From assembly GCF_012396185.1 (NCBI RefSeq), contig NZ_JAAXOW010000004.1, forward strand, positions 1 to 64,000: a stretch of 64,000 nt of DNA, written 5' to 3'. Position 1 is the first letter of the stretch. Each line of letters starts with the position of its first letter. The position numbers were made by a program, and so were the translations under genes. The stretch comes from Sanguibacter hominis ATCC BAA-789 (GTDB taxonomy: Bacteria; Actinomycetota; Actinomycetes; Actinomycetales; Cellulomonadaceae). Shown in pieces: positions 57,598 through 64,000 of the stretch. The notes below the pieces were generated by a model, which saw only the letters and a program-made list of their open reading frames with translations, did not search any database and was not told the DNA's origin.

Positions 57598-59829
57598 GTG
57601 CAGGCCACGGACACGCACTGCCCGTACTGCGCCCTGCAGTGCGGCATGCGCCTCGCCCCGCCGAGCGCGGAGGACCGCACGGCACCGCCCGACGGCGCGG
57701 AGCGCCGTCGGCTCCCTGTCACGGTCGCGGGTCGGCAGTTCCCCACGAACCGGGGCGGGCTGTGCCAGAAGGGCTGGACGTCAGCGAGCGTCCTCGCGAC
57801 CCCGGACCGCCTGACGACGCCGCTCGTCCGGGACGCCACCGGCACCCTCGTCGCGGCGACGTGGGACGACGCGCTCGATGTCGTCGCCGACCGGTTCCGC
57901 GCGGTCCGTGCGCTCTACGGCCCCGACGCCGTCGCCGTCTTCGGCGGCGGCGGCCTCACCAACGAGAAGGCCTACCAGCTCGGCAAGTTCGCGCGCACCG
58001 CCCTGCGCACCCGCAACATCGACTACAACGGACGCTTCTGCATGGCCTCCGCAGCCGCGGCGGCGAACCGCTCGCTCGGCCTCGACCGCGGCCTGCCGTT
58101 CCCCGTCACCGACCTCGACGGTGGGCAGGCGATCCTGCTCGTCGGCTCCAACCCCGCCGAGACGATGCCCCCGCTCGTCGCGCACCTCGCCGGCGCGCGC
58201 GAGCACGGCGGGCTCGTCGTCGTCGACCCGCGGCGCTCCGCCACGGCCGAGCTCGCCGACGACGGCGCAGGGATGCACCTGCAGCCCGTCCCCGGGACCG
58301 ACCTCGCGGTGCTGCTCGGGCTCGCACACGTCGTCGTGCACGAGCAGCTCGCCGACACGGACTACCTCGACGCCCGCACGACGGGGCTCGACGACCTGCG
58401 GTCCACGCTCGTCCAGTGGTGGCCCGAACGCACCGAGCAGATCACCGGAGTGCCAGCCGACGACCTGCGCCGTGCGGCTCGCCTGCTCGCCCACGCCAGC
58501 CCGCACTGCGGCGGCGCGGGCGCCTATGTCCTCACCGGCCGCGGGCTCGAGCAGTCCCGCCAAGGGACCGACGGCGTCACCGCCGCGATCAACCTCGCGC
58601 TGCTCCTCGGGCTCGTCGGCCGGCCCGGGTCGGGGTTCGGTACCCTCACCGGCCAGGGCAACGGGCAGGGCGGCCGCGAGCACGGCCAGAAGGCCGACCA
58701 GCTCCCCGGCTACCGTTCGATCACCGACCCTGCTGCGCGCGAGCACGTCGCGCGCGTGTGGGGAGTCGACCCGGCGGAGATCCCGGGGCCCGGCCTGGCC
58801 GCGGCCGAGCTGCTGCGTGCGCTCGGCACCCCTGGCGGACCGCGCGCCCTCCTCGTGCACGGGTCCAACCTGCTCGTCTCGGCGCCCGACGGCGCGCGCG
58901 TGCGCGAGGGCCTCGCCGCGCTCGACCTGCTCGTCGTGTGCGACTTCGTGCCGTCCGAGACTGCGCTGAGCGCCGACGTCGTGCTCCCCGTCCTGCAGTG
59001 GGCCGAGGAGGACGGCACGATGACGAACCTCGAGGGCCGCGTGCTGCGCCGGCGAGCCGCGCTGCCTGCGCCCGAAGGCGCGCGCAGCGAGCTGTGGATC
59101 TGGTCCGAGCTCGCACGACGGCTCGACGCGCCCGGCCGCTGGCCCACCGACCCGTCCGTCGTCTTTGACGAGCTCGCCCGCGCGAGCGCAGGCGGCCGCG
59201 CCGACTACTCCGGCCTCTCGCACGCACGCCTCGACGCGCACGAGACCGCGACCAACGGCGCCGACGGCGGCGGCCTCTACTGGCCCGTCCCCAGCCCCGA
59301 CCATCCCGGCACGCCACGCGCCTTCCTCGAGACGTTCCCCCTGCCCGGCGGCCGCGCCCGCCTCCTGCCCGTGCACCACCGCGGGCCCGACGACGTCCTC
59401 GACACCGCGCACCCCGTCCACCTCGTCACCGGCCGGGTCCTCCAGCACTACCAGTCCGGCGCGCAGACGCGCCGCGTCCCCGAGCTCGCCCGGGCCGTGA
59501 GCGACGCCTACGTCGAGATCCATCCGCTGCTCGCCGAGCTGTACGACGTCGCGGAAGGCGACACGGTCCGTCTGACCTCACGTCGCGGCACCGCGGTCGC
59601 GGTCGTGCGGCTGACCCGCAGCGTGCGGCCCGACACGCTGTTCATGCCGTTCCACTGGCCCGGCGAGAACAGCGTCAACAGGCTCACGAACCCGGTCACC
59701 GACCCTGTCTCCGGGATGCCGGAGTTCAAGGTCGCGACCGTCCGGCTCGAGGTCGTCACCGGGGACCGGGTCGGAGCTGCGCCGGTCGCGGTCACGACGG
59801 TCGCGGTCACGACGGGAGGTGCGCGATGA
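57598..59829 (+). CDS. nasA: Assimilatory nitrate reductase catalytic subunit (molybdopterin, 4Fe-4S)
   Basis: 743 residues from a GTG. The N-terminal cluster Cys are in THCPYCALQCGMRL and GGLCQKGWTSAS. The Mo ligand Cys is in RFCMASAAAAANRSL (about 143). MGD-binding blocks: LLVGSNPAETMPPLV, TGQGNGQGGREHGQKADQLP (about 351), and the C-terminal HPVHLVTGRVLQHYQSG and NSVNRLTNPVTDPVSGMPEFK. It reduces nitrate to nitrite in the cytoplasm; there is no Tat signal. It overlaps the next gene by four bases, its probable electron donor. Confidence 0.93.
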   Translation: MQATDTHCPYCALQCGMRLAPPSAEDRTAPPDGAERRRLPVTVAGRQFPTNRGGLCQKGWTSASVLATPDRLTTPLVRDATGTLVAATWDDALDVVADRFRAVRALYGPDAVAVFGGGGLTNEKAYQLGKFARTALRTRNIDYNGRFCMASAAAAANRSLGLDRGLPFPVTDLDGGQAILLVGSNPAETMPPLVAHLAGAREHGGLVVVDPRRSATAELADDGAGMHLQPVPGTDLAVLLGLAHVVVHEQLADTDYLDARTTGLDDLRSTLVQWWPERTEQITGVPADDLRRAARLLAHASPHCGGAGAYVLTGRGLEQSRQGTDGVTAAINLALLLGLVGRPGSGFGTLTGQGNGQGGREHGQKADQLPGYRSITDPAAREHVARVWGVDPAEIPGPGLAAAELLRALGTPGGPRALLVHGSNLLVSAPDGARVREGLAALDLLVVCDFVPSETALSADVVLPVLQWAEEDGTMTNLEGRVLRRRAALPAPEGARSELWIWSELARRLDAPGRWPTDPSVVFDELARASAGGRADYSGLSHARLDAHETATNGADGGGLYWPVPSPDHPGTPRAFLETFPLPGGRARLLPVHHRGPDDVLDTAHPVHLVTGRVLQHYQSGAQTRRVPELARAVSDAYVEIHPLLAELYDVAEGDTVRLTSRRGTAVAVVRLTRSVRPDTLFMPFHWPGENSVNRLTNPVTDPVSGMPEFKVATVRLEVVTGDRVGAAPVAVTTVAVTTGGAR

Positions 59830-61544
59830 AGGTCGTCGTCGTCGGGAACGGCATGGTCGGGTCGCGGCTCGTGACGGAGCTGTGCGCGAGTGCCGAGCCG
59901 GGCGCCGCCGCGCTCGACATCACCGTCCTCGGCGCCGAGGACCACGCGCCCTACAACCGCGTCCTGCTCAGCGAGGTCGTCGCCGGGGCGTACGACGTCG
60001 CGGCGATCGACCTGCCCGGCGTCGTCGACCCCCGGGTCGGTGTGTGGACCGGGGTGTGCGCGGTCGCCGTCGACCGCGGAGCCCAGGTCGTCGTCGACTC
60101 GACCGGTGGGCGGCACCGCTACGACGCGCTCGTGCTCGCCACCGGTGCCACAGCACGCGTCCCCGAGCTGCCGGGCCTGCGTCGCGACGAGGCGTTCGGG
60201 GCTGGCACAGCGGTGCGCGGCGCCGATGCGGTCGGCTTGCGTCACGACGACGCCGGTCTCGTGCCCGGCGCGCACGTCCTGCGCACGATCGACGACGCCC
60301 GCGAGATCGTCGCCGCGAGCGTCAACGCACGCCACGTCGTCGTGCTCGGTGCGGGCGTCCTCGGGGTCGAGGTCGCCGTCGGGCTCGCCGGCAGGGTCGG
60401 GCCGGACGCGGTCGTGCACCTCGTGCACCCGCGTGGCCTCATGAACGCCCAGCTCGACGCCGCCGCCAGCGAGGTGGCAGCCGACGCCGTCGCGCGCCTG
60501 GGCGTGCACGTGCGCACCGGCGTCGGCGCGGTCGCGGTCGTGCTGCGCGATGGGCGCGTCGCGGGCGTCGACCTCGACGACGGCGCCCAGCTCCCCGCCG
60601 ACCTGCTCGTCGTCACCGTCGGGACGCTGCCCGAGACGACGCTCGCGCGGCGCGCGGGACTCGACGTGGACCGCGGGGTCGTCGTCGGGCCGGACCTTGC
60701 GACCCTGCGTGACGACCGCGTCTACGCCGTGGGGGACTGCGCGCAGCCGCCGGAAGGCGGGTCAGGGCTCGTAGGGCAGGGCTGGGACCAGGCGCGTCGC
60801 CTCGCGCGGACCCTCGCCGAACGTGCCGGAGCGTGCCCCGCGACGCCTGCCGGCCAACATCCCGGCGCCCCCGACGGCGTGCCGCGCGAGGCGTGCTCGT
60901 GCGGACCCGTCGACGACAGCACGGTCGTCAAGGTCAAGGGACGCGGCGTCGACATCGTCGCGATGGGGGTGTCCGGCAGCGCGCGGCCCCCAGCGTGCGG
61001 GGCGCACCCGCGCCGCACCGTCCGCCTCAGCGACCCCGACGCCGTGCGGCACCTCGAGGTCGTCGTCCAGGGTGGCCGGGTCGTCGGCGCGACGTGCGTC
61101 GGTGGCGGCGCCGTCGCAGCCGACCTCGTCGCCGCGTTCACGCGCGGCACGCCGGCGCCGCGCGACCCCGCGCAGCTCCTGGTCCGCGCCGTCGGCCCGG
61201 TCGGCGGGAGCGCCGAGACGCCCGTGCGCATCCCGGACCGCGCGACCATCTGCCGGTGCAACGGAGTCACGAAGGGCGACCTGGTGCAGGCGTGGGCCGA
61301 CGGCAGCCGCACGGTCGAGGACGTCGCTCGGACGACGCGCGCGACCACCGGCTGCGGCGGCTGCACGTCCCCGGTCTGCGGCATCCTCGACTGGCTCCGC
61401 GCAGCAGAACCGGCATCGCCGCCCCCGCCCCTGCCCCCGGCCCCGGCCGCTGCCCCCGCCCCAGACGAGCCCGCGGCCGGGCACGAGCCTGTGCCCGCGG
61501 CCTCCTGGCTCGACGCGCCCCGCCCCCGACAGCCCCAGCCGTAA
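59826..61544 (+). CDS. FAD/NAD(P)H oxidoreductase with C-terminal 2Fe-2S (BFD) domain, nitrate reductase partner
   Basis: 572 residues. Two Rossmann folds: MKVVVVGNGMVGSRLVTELC and HVVVLGAGVLGVEVAVGLAG (about 170), FAD-binding VYAVGDCAQPPEG (about 299). A further domain (VVKVKGRGVDIVAMGVSGSA) resembles the NirB extension, and at about 470-520 a BFD-type 2Fe-2S motif ATICRCNGVTKGDLV plus TGCGGCTSPVCG. A Pro/Ala tail of 40 residues ends the protein. It is NirB-like but lacks sirohaem domains; the role, passing NAD(P)H electrons to NasA, is inferred from the operon. Confidence 0.88.
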   Translation: MKVVVVGNGMVGSRLVTELCASAEPGAAALDITVLGAEDHAPYNRVLLSEVVAGAYDVAAIDLPGVVDPRVGVWTGVCAVAVDRGAQVVVDSTGGRHRYDALVLATGATARVPELPGLRRDEAFGAGTAVRGADAVGLRHDDAGLVPGAHVLRTIDDAREIVAASVNARHVVVLGAGVLGVEVAVGLAGRVGPDAVVHLVHPRGLMNAQLDAAASEVAADAVARLGVHVRTGVGAVAVVLRDGRVAGVDLDDGAQLPADLLVVTVGTLPETTLARRAGLDVDRGVVVGPDLATLRDDRVYAVGDCAQPPEGGSGLVGQGWDQARRLARTLAERAGACPATPAGQHPGAPDGVPREACSCGPVDDSTVVKVKGRGVDIVAMGVSGSARPPACGAHPRRTVRLSDPDAVRHLEVVVQGGRVVGATCVGGGAVAADLVAAFTRGTPAPRDPAQLLVRAVGPVGGSAETPVRIPDRATICRCNGVTKGDLVQAWADGSRTVEDVARTTRATTGCGGCTSPVCGILDWLRAAEPASPPPPLPPAPAAAPAPDEPAAGHEPVPAASWLDAPRPRQPQP

Positions 61545-61590
61545 CGAAGCCCGCTCTCTCTCCCCGGCCGTGCTCAGGGCTGCCCGCCGG

Positions 61591-61660
61591 CGAGGTCGTG
61601 AGTCTGGTCCCGACGTCGTGCGTTGTGACTCACGACCTCGGATGAGAAGTCACGACCTCG
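61591..61660. repeat. CGAGGTCGTGA repeat block, left flank of the AbiEi/DUF559-like gene
   Basis: CGAGGTCGTGAGT (61591-61603) and ACTCACGACCTCG (61628-61640) are 13-bp inverted arms, and a further TCACGACCTCG lies at 61650-61660. The segment 61630-61660 matches 62778-62808 at 28 of 31 positions. Confidence 0.8.
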
Positions 61661-61726
61661 TGGGAGGGCGCGCGCCGGACATGTGGACAACGACCGCTGG
61701 GACACGCAGGCGCGTTTGCTTGGAGG

Positions 61727-62749
61727 ATGACCTTCGACCGCGCGCCTTCCGTCGTCGCGCCTCCCGCGCTTCCCACGATCCATCTCGCGGCCCAGCACTC
61801 GCCTGGCGATCTGCAGGCACTCGTTGCGGCCGGCGTATGGCAGCGAGTCCGACGCGGCGCCTACGTCGAAGCGGACTACCTCGAGGCGCAGACGGAGAGT
61901 GCGAGTCAGCCTGGGGCACGCCACGTCCGTGTGCGGCGCCGCGCGCTCGCGCAGGTGGCTGCCGTCATCACAGGCCATCGAGAGCGCGGCACGGACGTGG
62001 TGCTCAGCCACGAGTCTGCGGCGCTGCTCTGGGGCCTTCCGCTGTGGCGAAGCCCTGAGCGCGTCCATCTGGTGGTTCGCGAGCGACGGTCCGGACGAGC
62101 AGCGCCCGACGTCGCGGGTCACCGGGTGAGCCTCGGCCCCGAGGACCTGAGCAGCCGCGGGGGAGTGACCGTCACGAGTCTTGAGCGGACCGTGCTGGAC
62201 CTGGCGTGCCAGCGCCCGACGGTCGAGGGGCTCGTCGTCGCGGACGCGGTTCTAGGGCGCGGCGTCGAGAGAGCTCGGCTCGAAGAGATGACGCACGCAC
62301 GCGCGGCAGCCCGCGGGGTTGCGCGTGCGCGCGAGGTGATCGCTCTGGCCGATGGTCTCGCCGAGTCGCCGTGGGAGTCGTTCACACGACTGCACGCGAT
62401 CGCCGCTGGGATGCCTCGCCCTCGGCTCCAGGTGCCGATCGCGACGAGGCTCGGCACCTACCGGGCAGACATGGGATGGGACGAGTGGCGCGGACTCATC
62501 GAGTTCGACGGGCAGGTGAAGTACGGGGAGCTCGCTGACGGTGACCCGGCGAGGGTGGTCTTCGAGGAGAAGCGGCGTCAGGACGCGATCGAGGAGGCCG
62601 GATGGCGATTCAGGAGGGTGACGAGCCGTGACTTTCGGGATCACCGGGCGCTCCACGAGCGGATGAGGAGCCTGGCCCCGGCAGCAGGACGGCGTGACAT
62701 GGTGCCGCGCCCTCACCTGCTGCTCCCGGGCCGTTCGTCGAGGTCGTGA
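61727..62749 (+). CDS. AbiEi antitoxin-like/DUF559 endonuclease-like protein
   Basis: 340 residues. The N-terminal third resembles the AbiEi-type winged helix (LQALVAAGVWQRVRRGAYVE), followed by LSHESAALLWGLPLWRSPER and SLERTVLDLACQRP. The C-terminal part (from about 215) has a restriction-endonuclease-like DUF559 look: YRADMGWDEWRGLIEFDGQV with KY after it, EEKRRQDAIEEAGWRFRRVT; Asp, Glu-x-Asp and Lys could be the nuclease residues. Such proteins are widespread in actinobacteria and mostly orphan, with no toxin beside them; none is seen here. It sits in the nitrate cluster bracketed by inverted repeats, and its stop codon is inside the right repeat. Activity unknown. Confidence 0.72.
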   Translation: MTFDRAPSVVAPPALPTIHLAAQHSPGDLQALVAAGVWQRVRRGAYVEADYLEAQTESASQPGARHVRVRRRALAQVAAVITGHRERGTDVVLSHESAALLWGLPLWRSPERVHLVVRERRSGRAAPDVAGHRVSLGPEDLSSRGGVTVTSLERTVLDLACQRPTVEGLVVADAVLGRGVERARLEEMTHARAAARGVARAREVIALADGLAESPWESFTRLHAIAAGMPRPRLQVPIATRLGTYRADMGWDEWRGLIEFDGQVKYGELADGDPARVVFEEKRRQDAIEEAGWRFRRVTSRDFRDHRALHERMRSLAPAAGRRDMVPRPHLLLPGRSSRS

Positions 62750-62808
62750 CTTTGCGCCTGAGGTCGTGAGCTTCACCTCACGACCTCGGAACAGAACTCA
62801 CGACCTCG
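62739..62808. repeat. CGAGGTCGTGA repeat block, right flank of the AbiEi/DUF559-like gene
   Basis: CGAGGTCGTGA at 62739-62749 contains the stop codon of the gene. Then GAGGTCGTGAG (62760-62770) and CTCACGACCTC (62777-62787) form an 11-bp stem with a 6-nt loop, and TCACGACCTCG recurs at 62798-62808, 20 bases after the preceding copy, the same step as on the left flank. Confidence 0.8.
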
Positions 62809-62880
62809 ATACTGACGCTGGGGCGCGTCTCCGAACGCGGGCGGGGCTCACAGTGGGGGAGCGGGGGGTGTGAGGAGAGG

Positions 62881-62918
62881 TTTACTGCCGGGTAACCGCC
62901 GGGGTATGGCGTGGAAAT
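62881..62918 (+). promoter_or_regulatory. GlnR-like box upstream of the second nirB
   Basis: TTTAC-n6-GTAAC-n6-GGTAT-n6-GAAAT keeps the exact 5-6-5-6-5-6-5 spacing of the actinobacterial GlnR site, with three of four blocks matching at four of five positions. It ends 23 bases before the ATG, a short distance, so the promoter must overlap it. Confidence 0.55.
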
Positions 62919-62941
62919 CGCGCGGCCATAGCGTCGCAGAC

Positions 62942-64000
62942 ATGGACACTTCACCCTCCCAGCCCCAGCCCGACGGCGGCTCGGTCGAGCCCGACGTCGC
63001 CGCACGTCCGCTCACCGGCTCGACCGCGGCCGCGCTGCCTGCGGAGGCCGCCGCCGCGGCGTCCCAGGTCAGCGCCCCCCGGCGGGTCGTGGTGGTCGGC
63101 GGTGGGATGGTCGCGCAGCGGTTCGTCGAGGCGCTACGCGACCGGGACGACGCCGGACGCCACCACGTCACGGTCCTCGCCGAGGAGCCGCGCGCGCCCT
63201 ACGACCGTGTCGCGCTGACGTCGTACTTCTCGGGCCGTGACCCTGAGGACCTTGCGCTCGGCGACCCCGCGTTGTGGCAGGACCCGCTCGTCCGGCTCGT
63301 GCGCGGGGACGCGGTGACGCAGGTGGACCGCGACGCGAGGACGGTCACGACTGCCACGGGCCGCACGTTCCCATACGACGAGCTGGTCCTCGCGACCGGC
63401 TCCGACGCCGCGGTCCCGCCGATCGAGGGCAGCGACCTGCCGGGCGTGTTCGTGTACCGCACGATCGACGACGTCGCGGCGCTGCGCGGCTGGGTCGAGG
63501 CGCGTGCGGCGGCGGCGAGCCGGCCCGTGCGGGGCGCGGTGATCGGCGGCGGCCTGCTCGGCCTCGAGGCGGCCGGCGCGCTCAAGGCGCTCGGCGCGCA
63601 GGCGACGGTCGTCCAGTTCGGCACCCATCTCATGAGCGCGCAGGTCGACCTCGGTGGTGGTGAGGCGTTGCGCCGCCTCATCAACAGCCTCGGGGTGGCG
63701 GTGCGCGTCAGCACGGCGACGCAGCGGATGCGTCCGTCGCGGCGGACGGGCGCCGTCGGTCGCCTCGACTTCGCGGACGGCGGCCGGCTCGACGTCGACG
63801 TCGTCGTCCTCGCGACGGGTGTGCGGCCCCGTGACGAGCTCGGGCGTGCGATGGGCCTGGAGATCGGCGCGCGGGGCGGCGTCGTCGTCGATGACGCGTG
63901 CCGCACCGCGGCGCAGAACGTGTGGGCGATCGGCGAGGTCGCGTGCATCCAGGGAGCGTGCATCGGCCTGGTGGCGCCGGGGTACGCGATGGCGGAGGTC
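62942..64000 (+). CDS. nirB: Second nitrite reductase [NAD(P)H] large subunit, 3' truncated by window edge
   Basis: 353 residues visible, frame open at the right edge. A disordered Pro/Ala/Ser start of about 45 residues precedes the FAD/NADH oxidoreductase: RRVVVVGGGMVAQRFVEALR, APYDRVALTSYFSGRDPEDL, LVLATGSDAAVPPIEGSDLP, GAVIGGGLLGLEAAGALKAL, VWAIGEVACIQGACIGLVAP. This is the NirB N-terminus, paralogous to the nirB at 25.8 kb and complete where visible. Iron-sulfur and sirohaem domains would lie beyond the window; a flavoprotein without them cannot be excluded. Preceded by a GlnR-like box and probably the fourth enzyme of the nitrate cluster. Confidence 0.85.
   Translation, partial: MDTSPSQPQPDGGSVEPDVAARPLTGSTAAALPAEAAAAASQVSAPRRVVVVGGGMVAQRFVEALRDRDDAGRHHVTVLAEEPRAPYDRVALTSYFSGRDPEDLALGDPALWQDPLVRLVRGDAVTQVDRDARTVTTATGRTFPYDELVLATGSDAAVPPIEGSDLPGVFVYRTIDDVAALRGWVEARAAAASRPVRGAVIGGGLLGLEAAGALKALGAQATVVQFGTHLMSAQVDLGGGEALRRLINSLGVAVRVSTATQRMRPSRRTGAVGRLDFADGGRLDVDVVVLATGVRPRDELGRAMGLEIGARGGVVVDDACRTAAQNVWAIGEVACIQGACIGLVAPGYAMAEV

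Noticed and set aside
61727-62749. Complete type IV toxin-antitoxin system
   Set aside because: Only the AbiEi-like protein is found; no AbiEii nucleotidyltransferase toxin lies on either side.
1-64000. tRNA or rRNA genes
   Set aside because: No cloverleaf with a GGTTCGA-type T loop or rRNA-like conserved block was recognised by eye; a covariance search would be needed to be certain.

Overview
The window comes from a high-GC Gram-positive bacterium of the Actinomycetota, most likely the order Micrococcales (Cellulomonadaceae, Sanguibacteraceae or Promicromonosporaceae type); the species cannot be fixed from sequence alone. The reasons are strong G/C bias in third codon positions, many GTG starts, an LPxTG-anchored HtaA haem protein, a PAS-GAF-PP2C-RsbW regulator with STAS partners, DUF3151 beside purA, a mycobacterial-type FabG4/FadA2/FadE5 cluster, and actinobacterial SAM riboswitch classes. 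It reads as an ordinary chromosome with dense short operons. I see no rRNA, tRNA, CRISPR array, prophage or complete insertion sequence.

Layout. 1-2.2 kb: 3' part of a sortase-anchored haem-binding protein with near-perfect internal repeats. 2.2-5.7 kb: dedA-HAD phosphatase operon, a SpoU-type RNA methyltransferase and class II aldolase. 5.8-9 kb: a partner-switching module (one fused sensor/phosphatase/kinase between two STAS proteins). 9.2-13 kb: CPA1 antiporter, DUF3151, purA. 13-15.2 kb: secreted HExxH protein and an LCP-family enzyme. 15.4-17.6 kb: purDC. 17.6-22.9 kb: iron-siderophore uptake operon behind an IdeR/DtxR-like box. 22.9-25.5 kb: PadR pair, purSQ and an acetyltransferase. 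25.5-28.8 kb: nirBD and a 56-residue protein. 28.8-35.9 kb: a maltodextrin regulon (malEFG, LacI regulator, GH13 enzyme) sharing LacI-type operators. 36-39.5 kb: metZ plus rhodanese, divergent from a cysteine desulfurase-like gene, each with its own and different SAM riboswitch. 39.7-41.2 kb: two tandem acetyltransferases. 41.3-48 kb: fatty acid beta-oxidation cluster around a TetR regulator. 48-53.4 kb: membrane proteins, a PdxK/ThiD kinase, a DapA-family lyase, a DUF2599 lipoprotein and a LysE exporter. 53.6-55.9 kb: purL. 56.2-64 kb: nitrate assimilation (narK, nasA, FAD/[2Fe-2S] reductase, second nirB cut by the window edge), interrupted by a repeat-bracketed AbiEi/DUF559-like gene.

How the genes work together. 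Nitrate is imported by NarK, reduced by NasA with electrons from the flavoprotein, and the nitrite is reduced to ammonia by NirB/NirD; narK and the second nirB carry GlnR-like boxes, pointing to nitrogen control. Iron is handled by the siderophore operon and the haem protein. Maltodextrins are imported by MalEFG and cut by the GH13 enzyme under one LacI repressor. Five purine loci (purA, purDC, purSQ, purL) are scattered rather than in one operon.

Most worth a second look: (1) two different SAM aptamer classes facing away from each other; (2) a GAGGTAGGG repeat family present both in an intergenic region and, in frame, inside the linker of a MaoC-type protein; (3) a CGAGGTCGTGA hairpin/direct-repeat family bracketing the AbiEi/DUF559-like gene.
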